Of a stretch of 64,000 nucleotides of DNA, positions 1-12,200 are shown one piece after another. Within the stretch, counting starts at the first letter, position 1; every line of letters begins with the position of its first letter. The DNA comes from a virus. Both the position numbers and the translations under genes were made by a program. Where the stretch lies: positions 87,645 through 151,644 of the IMG/VR virus record IMGVR_UViG_3300028394_000045; one strand, written 5' to 3'. Under the pieces are notes generated by a model. It worked only from the letters and a program-made list of their open reading frames with translations. It was not told the DNA's origin and searched no databases.

Positions 1-3000
1 CAAGCACTGGCTTTCCGTACCGATCTCAACACACGAGAAAACTATATAGACACGGCCGAGCGTAGAGATTCAGTGGTGCAGTTGGCAAATTTAGTCAGCT
101 ACACAGCCAAACGCAACACAGAAGCACAAGGTCTGCTCAAAGTATTTTCTGTTGTCACAACAGAAAATGTCACAGATTACAATGGTGTTAATCTCAGCAA
201 CGTCACAGTGGATTGGTCAGATCCTACCAACCCCGACTGGCAAGAACAATTCACCACTATCATCAATGCGGCACTGGTTGATACCCAACGTGTGGGACGT
301 CCAGGAAATCGACAGACTATCTTGGGTGTGCGCACCGATGAATATGGCATCAATCTAGTACCGGGTTTCTTGCCGGTGATCCCTTATACTGCCACAGTGG
401 ATGGAATCAACATGCCCTTTGAAGCAATGACCAGCACTTCAATTGGTGAAAACTATCTATACGAACCAAGCCCTAAACCCAGCCAGGCATTCAACATATT
501 GTTCCGCAATGATCAGCTGGGATTCAACAGCAACAACACCGGTTATTTTTTTATGTTCAAGCAGGGCGTGCTACAGAATCAAGACTTCAACCTGCCCGAG
601 CGTATTTCTAACCGTACTGTAAATATCAACATTGACGGTGTCAATCAAGAAGATCGTTGGTTGTTTCAATTGGATAATGTGGGCAACATCAACCGTGAAT
701 GGCAGTATCAGGAAAACATTTACTCGGCTGCCGCAGAACAGATTGGAACTAGCCTACGTCCTATATTTGCCGTGACCAGCAGAGCCAATGATCAGATCAC
801 ATTGGTGTTTGGCGACGGCGTATTCAGTGAAATACCAGTTGGTACATTCCGTTGCTATGTCCGTGCATCCAATGGATTACAGTACATTATCAATCCTGAA
901 GAAATGCAAGCAGTCAGCTTGCCTATCAGTTATATCAGTCGCAGTGGCAATCTTGAAACTGTAACTTTCACTTGTGGTATCACACAACCTGTGAGCAATA
1001 GTCAATCGCGCGAACCTATCGCTCAGATCAAACAACGTGCCCCGGCACAGTATTACACACAAAACAGAATGGTCAATGGCGAGGATTACAATCTCTTTCC
1101 ATACACTCAGTATAACTCCATTCTCAAGAGCAAGGCAGTAAATCGTGCCAGCATCGGCACCAGCCGTTATCTTGATCTAGTGGATAACACCGGCAAATAC
1201 AGTAGTACCAATACCTTTGGCAGCGACGGCGGTCTATGGGAACAAAATGTATTGCCTACCATACTATTCACATGGAATACCAGGAATGAAATCGCAGATG
1301 TCATAACAAATCAAGTGCAACCACAACTGCTTGCGCCCATTGTAAAGCAATTCTACTATGCAAATTTTCCTCGTCAAGCGGTCAATACAGGAACCACAGC
1401 ACTGAGCACTTGGCAACAAAGTACCACTCTGGCCAATCAAACCACTGGGTTCTTCCGTAACAGCACGGTCAGCAGCACTTGGCCCAGCGGCACACCCATA
1501 CCAGTGGGCAATGTTGTGAGCATAACAAACCCATTTTACTTTGTGACACCAGGAGCATTGATCAAATTCGTTTCACCCACTGGATACTATTTTGATCGTA
1601 ACAATCGATTGGTACAAGGATCTCCCACTCGTTCAGATGAAACAGTAGAAATCTGGGCCAGCCCGTTACAGGTGCTTGGGGATGGGTACAATGGTGGATT
1701 GGGTAATCTTCCATCCGGTACAGGACCAATCACATTGAACAATTTTGTCCCTACCGGCGCTATTGTTGACAGCATCATTCCGTTGTTTGTGACAGACTTG
1801 CCATTGTCTCTGGAAACAGCCATCAGTGAGCAGATCGTGTTGTATCGCAATTTTGGATTGGGATACGACAACGATGGATCTGTCACAGGAACTCCGTATT
1901 CGTGGTATCTGATCACCAGCACCAACTTGGATCAAGATGCTGCCTGGAGCCAAACAGTACCGGGCCTGGCTGGTAACACCAACGGGGTCAATACAGATGC
2001 CAGTTGGTTGATACAGTTTGTCACAGTGAATCAAAGCTACACAATTACTTTCCGTGGATTACAATACAATTTTGGATCTGTATTACAGACCCGATTCTTC
2101 TTTTATGATGGCCAACAAGTTTATGACAGCCGCACTGGCACAGTGATCAAGGATTATGTCAATGTGTTGGCAGTCAATACACAACCAGATTCTACTGCAC
2201 ACTTACCTGGTGATATTCCAATGACCATCATCGGCCAACCAGTTGAAAGTGATGGATACGTGGATGACTTCCAGGTACTGGTCAGCTATCGAGATTCTGA
2301 CAGTGATGGTGTGCCGGACAATCCAGACTTCTTTACAGAAATAGTGGCTCCTGCCACAAATGCAAATGAAAAATTAGTTTTCTTGCAGCAGACTGTGGAT
2401 TTTGATAATTTGCAACGCTATCTGTTGGTAGAACAAGGACGAGTGAATTCAGACTATGCCACTATAGATGATATTGAATTGGTCAAGAGTGAATGGTCTC
2501 CGGGCCAGGTATTTTATGCCTACAGCCAAGACACATTCTACGAACTCAGCATTTCGGTAACTGGAGTACGCACATTAGTTGAAGTATCAGGGTGGATAGC
2601 ACGTACAGGACGCCAGAGCCTTTACTATCAGTATCGTCACAACTCACCATTAACCAACAGGATAGATCCAGGCACTACCAATATCATTGATCTGTATGTG
2701 GTGCCCCAGGCCTATTACACCTCTTATCAAAATTGGATCAGAGATACTACTGGTACAGTAGCACAACCTGATCTACCCACCATTGACGAACTGAACACAG
2801 CATACCAAGGGCTGCAGAATTACAAAATGATCAGCGACAACATTATCCTGAACCCGGTGATATTTAAACCAATGTTTGGTATGAAAGCAGCACCAGAACT
2901 TCGTGCTACCATCAAAGTTATTCGCGCTTCTAATAGCACAGCCAGCACCAGTGAGATCAAGAGTTCAGTTGTGGCCGAGATGAATACTTACTTCAGCATT

Positions 3001-3252
3001 GACAAATGGAATTTTGGAGACACATTTTATTTCTCTGAGCTGGCAGCATATCTACACCGTATGTTAGGAACCATCATCAGTTCAGTGGTATTGGTACCAC
3101 TGAACTCACAGAAGTATTTTGGTGATTTATATGAGGTACGGTCGGCCCCCAATGAGTTGTTCGTTAATGCAGCAACCATTGACAATATTGAAGTGATTGA
3201 AGCACTTACCAGTACCAATCTGCGTACTGCACCAGGCAGCGGAGTAATTTAA
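1..3252 (+). CDS. Baseplate wedge protein, T4 gp6-like (5' end outside window)
   Basis: The reading frame is open from base 1 to the TAA at 3250-3252, giving at least 1,083 residues; a GTG at 73 is only an internal codon. The first visible residues contain LNTRENYIDTAERRDSVVQL, closely resembling the N-terminal signature of T4 gp6/baseplate-J-like wedge proteins, where the protein forms the ring joining the wedges under the tail tube. T4 gp6 is about 660 residues, so this version is much longer; a middle part rich in Gly, Asn and Thr looks like inserted beta-domains. The C-terminal 150 residues (ELRATIKVIRASNSTASTSE onward) return to a baseplate-like fold. The stop overlaps the next ATG by one base, so the two are probably translationally coupled, as T4 genes 6 and 7 are adjacent. 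Family assignment is by motif recognition only. Confidence 0.8.
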   Translation, partial: QALAFRTDLNTRENYIDTAERRDSVVQLANLVSYTAKRNTEAQGLLKVFSVVTTENVTDYNGVNLSNVTVDWSDPTNPDWQEQFTTIINAALVDTQRVGRPGNRQTILGVRTDEYGINLVPGFLPVIPYTATVDGINMPFEAMTSTSIGENYLYEPSPKPSQAFNILFRNDQLGFNSNNTGYFFMFKQGVLQNQDFNLPERISNRTVNINIDGVNQEDRWLFQLDNVGNINREWQYQENIYSAAAEQIGTSLRPIFAVTSRANDQITLVFGDGVFSEIPVGTFRCYVRASNGLQYIINPEEMQAVSLPISYISRSGNLETVTFTCGITQPVSNSQSREPIAQIKQRAPAQYYTQNRMVNGEDYNLFPYTQYNSILKSKAVNRASIGTSRYLDLVDNTGKYSSTNTFGSDGGLWEQNVLPTILFTWNTRNEIADVITNQVQPQLLAPIVKQFYYANFPRQAVNTGTTALSTWQQSTTLANQTTGFFRNSTVSSTWPSGTPIPVGNVVSITNPFYFVTPGALIKFVSPTGYYFDRNNRLVQGSPTRSDETVEIWASPLQVLGDGYNGGLGNLPSGTGPITLNNFVPTGAIVDSIIPLFVTDLPLSLETAISEQIVLYRNFGLGYDNDGSVTGTPYSWYLITSTNLDQDAAWSQTVPGLAGNTNGVNTDASWLIQFVTVNQSYTITFRGLQYNFGSVLQTRFFFYDGQQVYDSRTGTVIKDYVNVLAVNTQPDSTAHLPGDIPMTIIGQPVESDGYVDDFQVLVSYRDSDSDGVPDNPDFFTEIVAPATNANEKLVFLQQTVDFDNLQRYLLVEQGRVNSDYATIDDIELVKSEWSPGQVFYAYSQDTFYELSISVTGVRTLVEVSGWIARTGRQSLYYQYRHNSPLTNRIDPGTTNIIDLYVVPQAYYTSYQNWIRDTTGTVAQPDLPTIDELNTAYQGLQNYKMISDNIILNPVIFKPMFGMKAAPELRATIKVIRASNSTASTSEIKSSVVAEMNTYFSIDKWNFGDTFYFSELAAYLHRMLGTIISSVVLVPLNSQKYFGDLYEVRSAPNELFVNAATIDNIEVIEALTSTNLRTAPGSGVI

Positions 3253-6200
3253 TGGCCACTGTACGTTCGGTAGATTTACTCCCACAGATTTTTCAGACTG
3301 ATACCAACAAGCAGTTTCTAGCTGCCACATTGGATCAACTCACACAAGAGCCAAAGTTCAAGCAAACACAAGGATACATCGGGCGAACAGTAGGTCCCGG
3401 TGTGAATCCCAATGACAATTATGTGGTAGAACCAGATGCTATCAGAACCGATTACCAACTTGAACCCGGCGTGGTCAGTTTGGTTCCTGATACAAACACT
3501 ATTAAAAATGCCATCACCTATCCGGGCATCAATGATGCAGTGGGATTCAGTGGTGGCGATAGTGCTCGACCTGACCGACTGTATGAGAGTGAATACTACA
3601 GCTGGGATCCGTTTGTAGATTTTGATACCTTTGTGAATTTCAGCCAGTATTTCTGGCTGCCGGCCGGACCCGATGCAGTGGATGTACAAGCAGCCGCTAT
3701 CCCCACCACTGACAACTTTGCAGTCACACGTGAAAATGGAGTCTACACATTCTCAGGAGTAACTGGCGACAATCCAGTGATCGATCTTGTGCGTGGTGGC
3801 AGCTATACATTCCAAATAGCACAGAACACTAAAGAAACTGTGAATTATCGTGTGGGCAATTCAGGAACGTCTGCATACCTATTGGATGGATTACGCAATC
3901 CCACTCTTACACTTGTGCGTGGTAACACCTATGTGTTTAATTTGGTATTTGTCGGAGACTTTCCATTCTGGATCAAGACAGCACCGGTCACAGGAGTGGG
4001 CGATGTGTATGATACTGGAGTCACAAGAAATGGTGCGGTAACTGGCCTGGTCACCTTCACTGTGCCACAAGACGCACCTAGCACACTGTATTATGCCAGC
4101 CAAACACAAATGAACATGCAAGGTACGCTAAACATCGTGGACGGCGTGCCAGGTACAGGACCAGGATTTTGGATACAAGCCTTTCCTGGAGTGAATGGCA
4201 AAGATCCTAACAATCCAAATATCAGTTCAAGAGATGTGTTGGGAGTATCCGACAATGGTACAGACCTTGGTACAGTGGTATTCAATGTGCCACAAAAAAC
4301 TGCACAGAATTTTTATTATTCATTGACCCCGTTTGGAGTAAATTCTAATGGACTAGTGATCACTCCTGTAGATATAATTTGTGATCTCAAATTTGAACAG
4401 GTCAATAACCAACCGGTGGAGCAGTTCTTGGCCACATACGGCGGCATCGATGGCACAGCCAATCTCAACGGCCGCACATTGGTATTCACTGAACCCGTGA
4501 CTGATGCTGAAGCCGGTGGCTGGCAAGTGAATACGTTCTTTGATCCATTGACCGAGACCAGTTCAAACAACGGATTAGTAGGCAGCTATGATACCACATT
4601 CTTCAGCCAGTCATCACCTGTGCCTCCTGAAGATCGTTATCAGCTGTGGCAGATCAACTATGTGACTGTTGATCATTACACCTACATGACTTTGTCTAAG
4701 ATCTCGGATATTCCGGTGCTGAACAAATTCACAGCAAGATATGGGATACAATACAGCAATACCCAATGGTATAAAACCGCAGCTGGTGTATTTGAACGCA
4801 TTCCTTTGCTGACCGCTGCACAAGATATATTGTATTATCAAGACGGCACAGATCCGGAGATCTTTGGCCGTATCCGCTTGGTAGAACAAACAGCCAGCAC
4901 CACTTTGTTTATTGATGCCATCTTGGGCCAGCCATCTTATACTAGCCCAAATGGTGTGGTCTTTACAAACGGACTCAAAGTAAAATTTGTTGGTGATGTG
5001 TCACCGGCCACTTATGGCTCGGGAACTTTTCCATTGGTGATTACTGCCGCTCAGCCAGGCAGCAATTATCTCACAACAGCATCCACAGCGGATCTGTATG
5101 TTGGAGAAAAGATAGTATTCAGTCAAAGCATTGGCGGCGTCTTGCCCGGAACATACTATGTACAGAGCATAGCAGCTAATGGGATACAATTTAGCATCAG
5201 CACACAAAAAGGTGGTGGGGCATATCCATTGGATATCGGCAGTGGCAATGTCACTGCCACAGTGGTCAGCGATTTGGAATATTATGTAAGTGGAGTAGGA
5301 ACTGCAATTGAGCTGTTACCCGTTGAAAACTTTGTGACTCCTGAATTGTATGTGGTTGATGCCAACGACAGCACAATCTATACAGAACCCGACACAACTG
5401 ATTATCTTACTATTAATCGTGCTAGCTTGGATCGCAATGCATGGAGCCGTAGTAATCGTTGGTTCCACACTGATGTGATTAATGCCACAGCAAAATACAA
5501 TAATGCTGTGGCAACATTCGATAACAACTATAGAGCCAAACGTCCGATCATCCAGTTCCGTCCTGATATCAGACTATGGAACATGGGTACCGAAGGTAAA
5601 ACCCCAGTTGATATAATTGATTTTGCTCAGACCGACGCATTCAGCAATATAGAAGGATCCACTGGATATACCATTGATGGATACACATTGATTGACGGCA
5701 GTCGAGTGATATTTGCAGCAGACGAAGATCAAAGTGTCAGAAACAAGATATATGTTGTGTCATTTATTGTGCCAGACACTGTTGCTCCGCTGATCGCACA
5801 GCCTATTATCAATCTCACACCGGCGGAAGATGGTGAAGTATTGGCCGATCAATGTACTGTATGTCTCAATGGCGTAACATCTGCTGGTGTGACTTTTTGG
5901 TTTGATGGCACCAACTGGATCGAAGCACAACAAAAAACCGCAGTACAACAGGCACCGTTGTTCAATGTATATAACACCTCTGGATACAGCTTTGGTGATC
6001 AGACGGTGTATCAAAGCTCAACATTTTCTGGCAGCAAGTTGTTCAGCTATGCAGTGGGCGATACTACTATAATAGATCCTATATTGCAGTTTCCTTTGCA
6101 ATATCTCAATATCAACAACGTGGGTGATATTGTTTTTGTTAATAACTTATACAAAGATACTTTCTTGTATGTAGTTGATAATGCCAGCGTGACACTTGAC

Positions 6201-9200
6201 ATCAGCTCAGGATCCGTGAGAGAGTATGACACTCGTGCAACTTATCAACGCCTAATAGGATGGCAGACTGCTGCAACAAAAAGTCAAACATATCAGCAGT
6301 TTAAATTTACCTATACCGGTGCTACACTCAAGCTGGATGTCAAAGCCAACAGTTCAGTTAATAATACCCCGCCAATTAAAATATATGTAGGGTCAGTATT
6401 CCAGGAACCCGGTGTTTATAGCTATCTTACTACTGATACTAGCACAACAATCACATTAAACAACACCTATATACCCGGTGATATCATTGAAGTGTTGGTG
6501 TTGAGTGATCAGACCAGCGCCACAGCATTTTATCAAGTGCCTATCAATCTGCAGAACAATCCGTTGAATGGAAATAGTCCGGAATTTACACTGGGCACCA
6601 TAAGAACACATTATGAAAGTATCTGTCAAAATCTGTTGACAGTTCAAGGGCCAGTGAATGGATCTAACAACACCAGAGATCTGGGCAATCTAGTTCCGTA
6701 TGGATTGACTATATTGCAACAAAGTGCGCCAATGACATTGGCTGGCTATTTTTTACGGTCACCGGACTACAATATCTTTGCTTCATTGAGTTTTGCTGCT
6801 AGAGAATATAACAAATACAAGTATCAGCTGTTGGATGCAGTGACACAACAAACTATTGGTTTTGATACTATCTCGCAAATATTAGACACCGCAATACAAA
6901 ATGTTACCCTGGGTCGCGTTGAAACACAGCCATTCTATTGGTCTGATATGTTACCGTCTGGTGCAGTTTATACAACCACTACCTATACCATTGGCTATAC
7001 TGATACTGGCAGTTTTGATACAGTACAAGTTTATAATTATCGTTCAGCTAATTATTTGGGAATGAATGTATATCTAGGTGAGGCATTGCTCACAAGAGAC
7101 CGTGACTATGTAGTGGCCACAGATGGTCCTCGTATAACTGTTCTAGTTGATCTGCCGTTGGGGAGCCAATTAGTTCTTCAAGAATACAGCGCCACCTATG
7201 GAAGTTTTGCTCCCAACACCCCGACTAAACTGGGATTGTATCCAGCATTTGTTCCACAGGTTATTACTCAGCGAGCCAGCGGTGGTATGGTGCAGGTAAC
7301 ACAAGGTCATGATGGATCTATCACTCCGCTATTCAACGATATTCGCGACCAGGTACTGCTGGAATTTGAAACCAGGATTTATAACAATCTCAAGCTAGAT
7401 GGAAATCCGGTACCACTTACTATCGAAAATGTCTTACCAGGCCAGTTCCGTGACACAGGATTCAGCTATTCTGAAATTACTAACATATTGAATCAAGATT
7501 TCTTGAGCTACGTGGGTGCTAACAAACTTGATTACCGCACACAAAATTTCCGTGCCGACAACAAATTTACTTGGAACTACAGTTCCGCACAGAACAAATT
7601 AAACAGCAAAGAAAATCTTCTAGGAGCCTGGCGCGGTATCAATCGTTATTTCTACGACACCGAACAACCACAATATACTCCTTGGGAAATGTTGGGCTTC
7701 AGCAAGCAGCCGCTGTGGTGGGAAGGCAAATATGGTCCGGCACCATACACCGGCGACAACTTGGTGTTGTGGGATGATTTGGCCGCTGGTTATGTTGCTG
7801 ACCCAGTGGCGCCGTATTTCCGCCCAGAATATGCACGTCCAGCCAGTATAGGATCTGCTGACGAACCCCCACGTAGCGGTATTTGGGGACCGGGCCCGTA
7901 TCCTTCCATGGCACCAGTTATTCCCACTGGTGATGAAGGGCAATTACTCAGCCCATTCAACAGCACCATGGGAACTTATGCCAATGCTCAATTCCAGAAG
8001 AGTTGGGCACCGGGAGATGGCGGCCCAGTTGAAGCTTCGTTCTGGAACAGCTCTAGCTATCCATTTGCAGTGATGCATGTGCTGGCAGTGACTCGCACAG
8101 CCAAGTTTTTTGCATTGTTTGCTGATCGTGACTTGTATCGATACAATGTGGAATTTGGGCAGTATCTATTGAATGATCGATATCGTCTAGATGCCAATGG
8201 CATCGAAGTATATGGTAATGGAGTCAGCAAAGCCAGCTACATTGACTGGATAGTTGATTACAATCGCCAAAGTGGTATTAATTCTACTGATGAGCTAACA
8301 GCTGATCTGGCCAGTCTTGACGTGAGATTGTGCTATCGCATGGCCAGTTTCTCAGACAAACAATACATCAAAATATTCACCGAAAAGTCCAGCCCTAATT
8401 CTACCAACACCACTTTGATGATACCTGATCAAAGTTATAATCTGTTGTTGTACAAGAATCAACCATTTGATCGCACCAGCTACTCGGCAGTGGTCATACA
8501 GAATGTGACCGGGGGATATGCTGTGTATGGATACAGTGCGGCACAACCGTATTTCAATGTGTTGGCCAGTAAGTCCACAGGGCAACTGCGTACAATAACT
8601 TCGGGCGGCGCAACTGTGCGTGTGCCTACCTTCTATACCAACACTGTGGTTCAAGTTCCGTATGGAACCATATTCACCAATGAAACAAGTGTTTGTGATT
8701 TCTTGTTAAGCTATGGGCAATTACTACAACAACAAGGAATAACCTTTACCGATCGTGCCAATGGATATGTATTGGACTGGGGACAGATGTGCAATGAATT
8801 CTTGTACTGGAGCCAACAAGGGTGGGGGGAGAATGCGTTATTGAATCTCAACCCACTAGCAGCAAAACTCACAGTCACTCGTGAGCAAGCAGTGGTAGAC
8901 AGCATCGCGGTACAAACCATAGATAATGTGTTACTGGATCAGAACAATAGAGAATTGCCCACACGTAATCTCAATGTGGTACGTATAGGCAATACATTTG
9001 TTTGTGAGCCATTGACTACTCAGACTTTAAGCTACATTGATCTAAAATACACTACCTATGAGCACATGATTGTGTTAGACAATCAGAGTGTGTTTGGAGA
9101 TCTTATGTATCAACCTACCACCGGTGCTCGCCAAAACCGGTTGATACTCATAGCATCCAATACTGCTGATTGGACCGGACAAATTGATACGCCTGGATTC

Positions 9201-12200
9201 ATACTCAATCTAGACAATGTGCAAGAATGGACTGGGTTAAAACGCTATACCAAAGGGCAGATAGTCAAGTACAAGAATGTGTATTGGAGTGCGCTAAACA
9301 TCGTACAACCAAGTGCGCAATTCAACTTCAATGATTGGACACAGAGCGATTACACTCAAATTGAATTGGGATTGTTGCCTAACTTGGCCAACAAAGCTGA
9401 TCAATTGGCCAACAGTTACAATATCAATTCTGCCAATCTTGAAACCGATAATGATTTGTTAAGCTATGGACTGATTGGGTTCCGTCCTCGCCAGTACATG
9501 GCTGCATTAAATCTAGATGATGTGAGTCAGTTGAATGTGTATCGACAGTTCTTGGGCTCTAAAGGCACAATCATCAGTGCAGAGCTGTTCTCCAATGCCA
9601 ATCTAGGAAAAGAAGCGGCTGACTACAGTATCTATGAAAACTGGGCGGTGTTACGAGCAACATATGGCGCCAATGCCAACCGTAGTTTTGTTGAACTTAG
9701 ATTGAATCGTGCATATCTCAGCAGCAACCCTAGTCTAGTACAAGTGGTATTGCCACAACAAGCTAGCTCTGCAGATCAACAGATATTGTTTAGCGACATA
9801 TGGAAGCAAAGTTACAAACTGACTTCTCCAGATTTTATGCCGACTACTACTGTATCGCCTACAGATATACAACTGCCAACTGCTGGATATGTAAATCTTA
9901 ATGATGCAGATATCACAGTATTTGACATAAACGATCTGGGTAATATCTCGGCCAACCTTGATGCTATTGCAGTTGGTACTTCAATATGGGTCGCAAAAGT
10001 AAATGACTACGACTGGAATATCTATCGTGCGCAGGCTGTTCCGGGAGCCATACAGCACGTATGCGACAATCTTGACGGAACCAGCAGAGTGATATTCAGT
10101 CAGCCACACGGCTTATCATACAGCGATACCTTGATCATCAACTTCTTTGATTCCGAAGTCAATGGCGTATATAATGTACTAAGTGTGCCCAATATAACCA
10201 CAGTGAATATTGCGTTCCAATTTACCAACCAACGCACAGTGGCCGATGGTACCGGATTGGGATTCACATTGAAGACCATGCGTGTGGCACAAGCGTCGGA
10301 CGTGATCAATCTGCCATACGCCAACGACATCCTGCCAGGTGCCATAGTATGGGTGGATAACAATGGTGAAGATCTTTGGGAGGTGATACAGAAACAAGAT
10401 GTATTCACTAGTTCGTCACAGATCAGCCCAGTACTGTTGGATGCGGGAGAACAATATGGTTCTGCTGTGGCACAGGCCAGCGCAAGAGCAGCATTGTTTG
10501 TGGGTAGCCCACGATATGGATTTGGTACAGTCACCGAAAAAGGTGCTGTGTATGTATATGTTAAAAATTCAGGGGACACATACTCTCCGGTCAGCCCAAT
10601 AGCCGACGCCGATGGCATCCTGACTCTGGATCGTACCGGTGTTCGCGGTTACGGAAATGCTATAGATTTTGGTAATCAAACTTGGGCAGTAGCCGGTGCC
10701 AGCAAGAGTCTCGGACCCAGTAGCGAAACTAACAATGGTTATGCTGCGGTGATCTACCGAGATCCTGCATTAGGGCAACCTGGTGTGAATCCATTTGCAC
10801 AATGGCAGCTATTGACCCTGCCAGGCACCACTACATCAACCACTCCTGGTGCCGGAGAGTTTGGATATTCCGTGGCCATGAGCTTAGATGAACGTTGGAT
10901 GTACGTTGGTGCTCCAGGGTTGAACACAGTTTATGCTTACGGGCGAGTGACCTGGGAAGACCAATTTATCACGGTGCTAGGCGACGGGGTTACTACTCAA
11001 TTCCTTATTGGCAACGTGATACAAATCGACAACAGCAGCCAGCTCAAAGTCACATTGGATGGCAATATTCAATTGTCAGGCTATTCAGTGGATGCAGCAT
11101 TCAACAAAGTCACATTTACCACAGCTCCTGCCTCGGGTGTGTTGATAAAAATGCAAAGAATCAGCAGTCAACAGCTGGATGCACAGACCTATTATGATGT
11201 GCCACAGACATCTACCAGTGGCAGCGGCCTTGGTGCTAAATTTACCATAATCCGTGTGCGCGGTGAAGTTGGACAACCGGGTTCAACACAGGGCGGCGTA
11301 GGTGCTACATCATTTGGTTCGGGTTATGCCGTGGGTAATACCATAACCATTGCCGGCGCAAGTTTTGGTGGCACCAACAATATTGTGCTTACCATTACTT
11401 CAATAGGCACTGGCGGTACATTGGGTAATTTCAATATCGCATATACTGCACCTACGTTGGCTACGGTATTTTCATTGAACGAATATTTCTTCACTGCTAC
11501 CAACATCTACAGCTTCAGTATTGAAGTCAATAATGTGTTGTATCGCCCCAACATCGATTACACATTCAGCACAGTCACCCAGGATTTGACATTTACCGGA
11601 ACAGGTCCTGCTGCTGGTGCAGTTATTGTGGCCAGGGCAAAAAGCTATTTCACATATATTAATTCAATCACAGCCATTGGATTAAGTTCATCTGACAGAT
11701 TTGGTCATTCAATATCCTGTACCACAGATGGCCGCCAACTATTAATTGGCACACCTTACAGTACCGAAAGTGGGAATGTTGAAGCAGGATCTGTATATGT
11801 GTTTGATCGCAACGTACAAAGATTTATCTATGGTGAAGATGGCTCAACCGTAACATTTACATTGTTAGGCACCCCGGTGGCACCGATCGGCGTTATTGTT
11901 AATAATGTATTCTTGACCAACCAGACTGACAGTGTAGTTGGTGCAGACAACACCTTCTACTGGAATGGTGCCAACACAGTGACCATCAATGCGGACTTGC
12001 AATATGGTGACGTGATTGAGATTGAAACCAATCAATTTGCACAGGTGCAAGAGCTTACTCAAAATACCATAGCCAACTTTTCGAATTTTGGGCAGACTGT
12101 GGATATCTGCTCATATGATTGCAGTTTGTATTCGGGTGTTCCGCAAAGCAGCGTACAGATCTACAAAGGCGGCGTGGTCGAACGTGATGTAAATCAAAGC

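Noticed and set aside
10100-10618. Minus-strand frame of 172 codons inside the giant structural gene
   Set aside because: It is a shadow of the plus-strand frame, which is continuous over 15 kb and carries recognisable modules; no promoter or ribosome site accompanies it.
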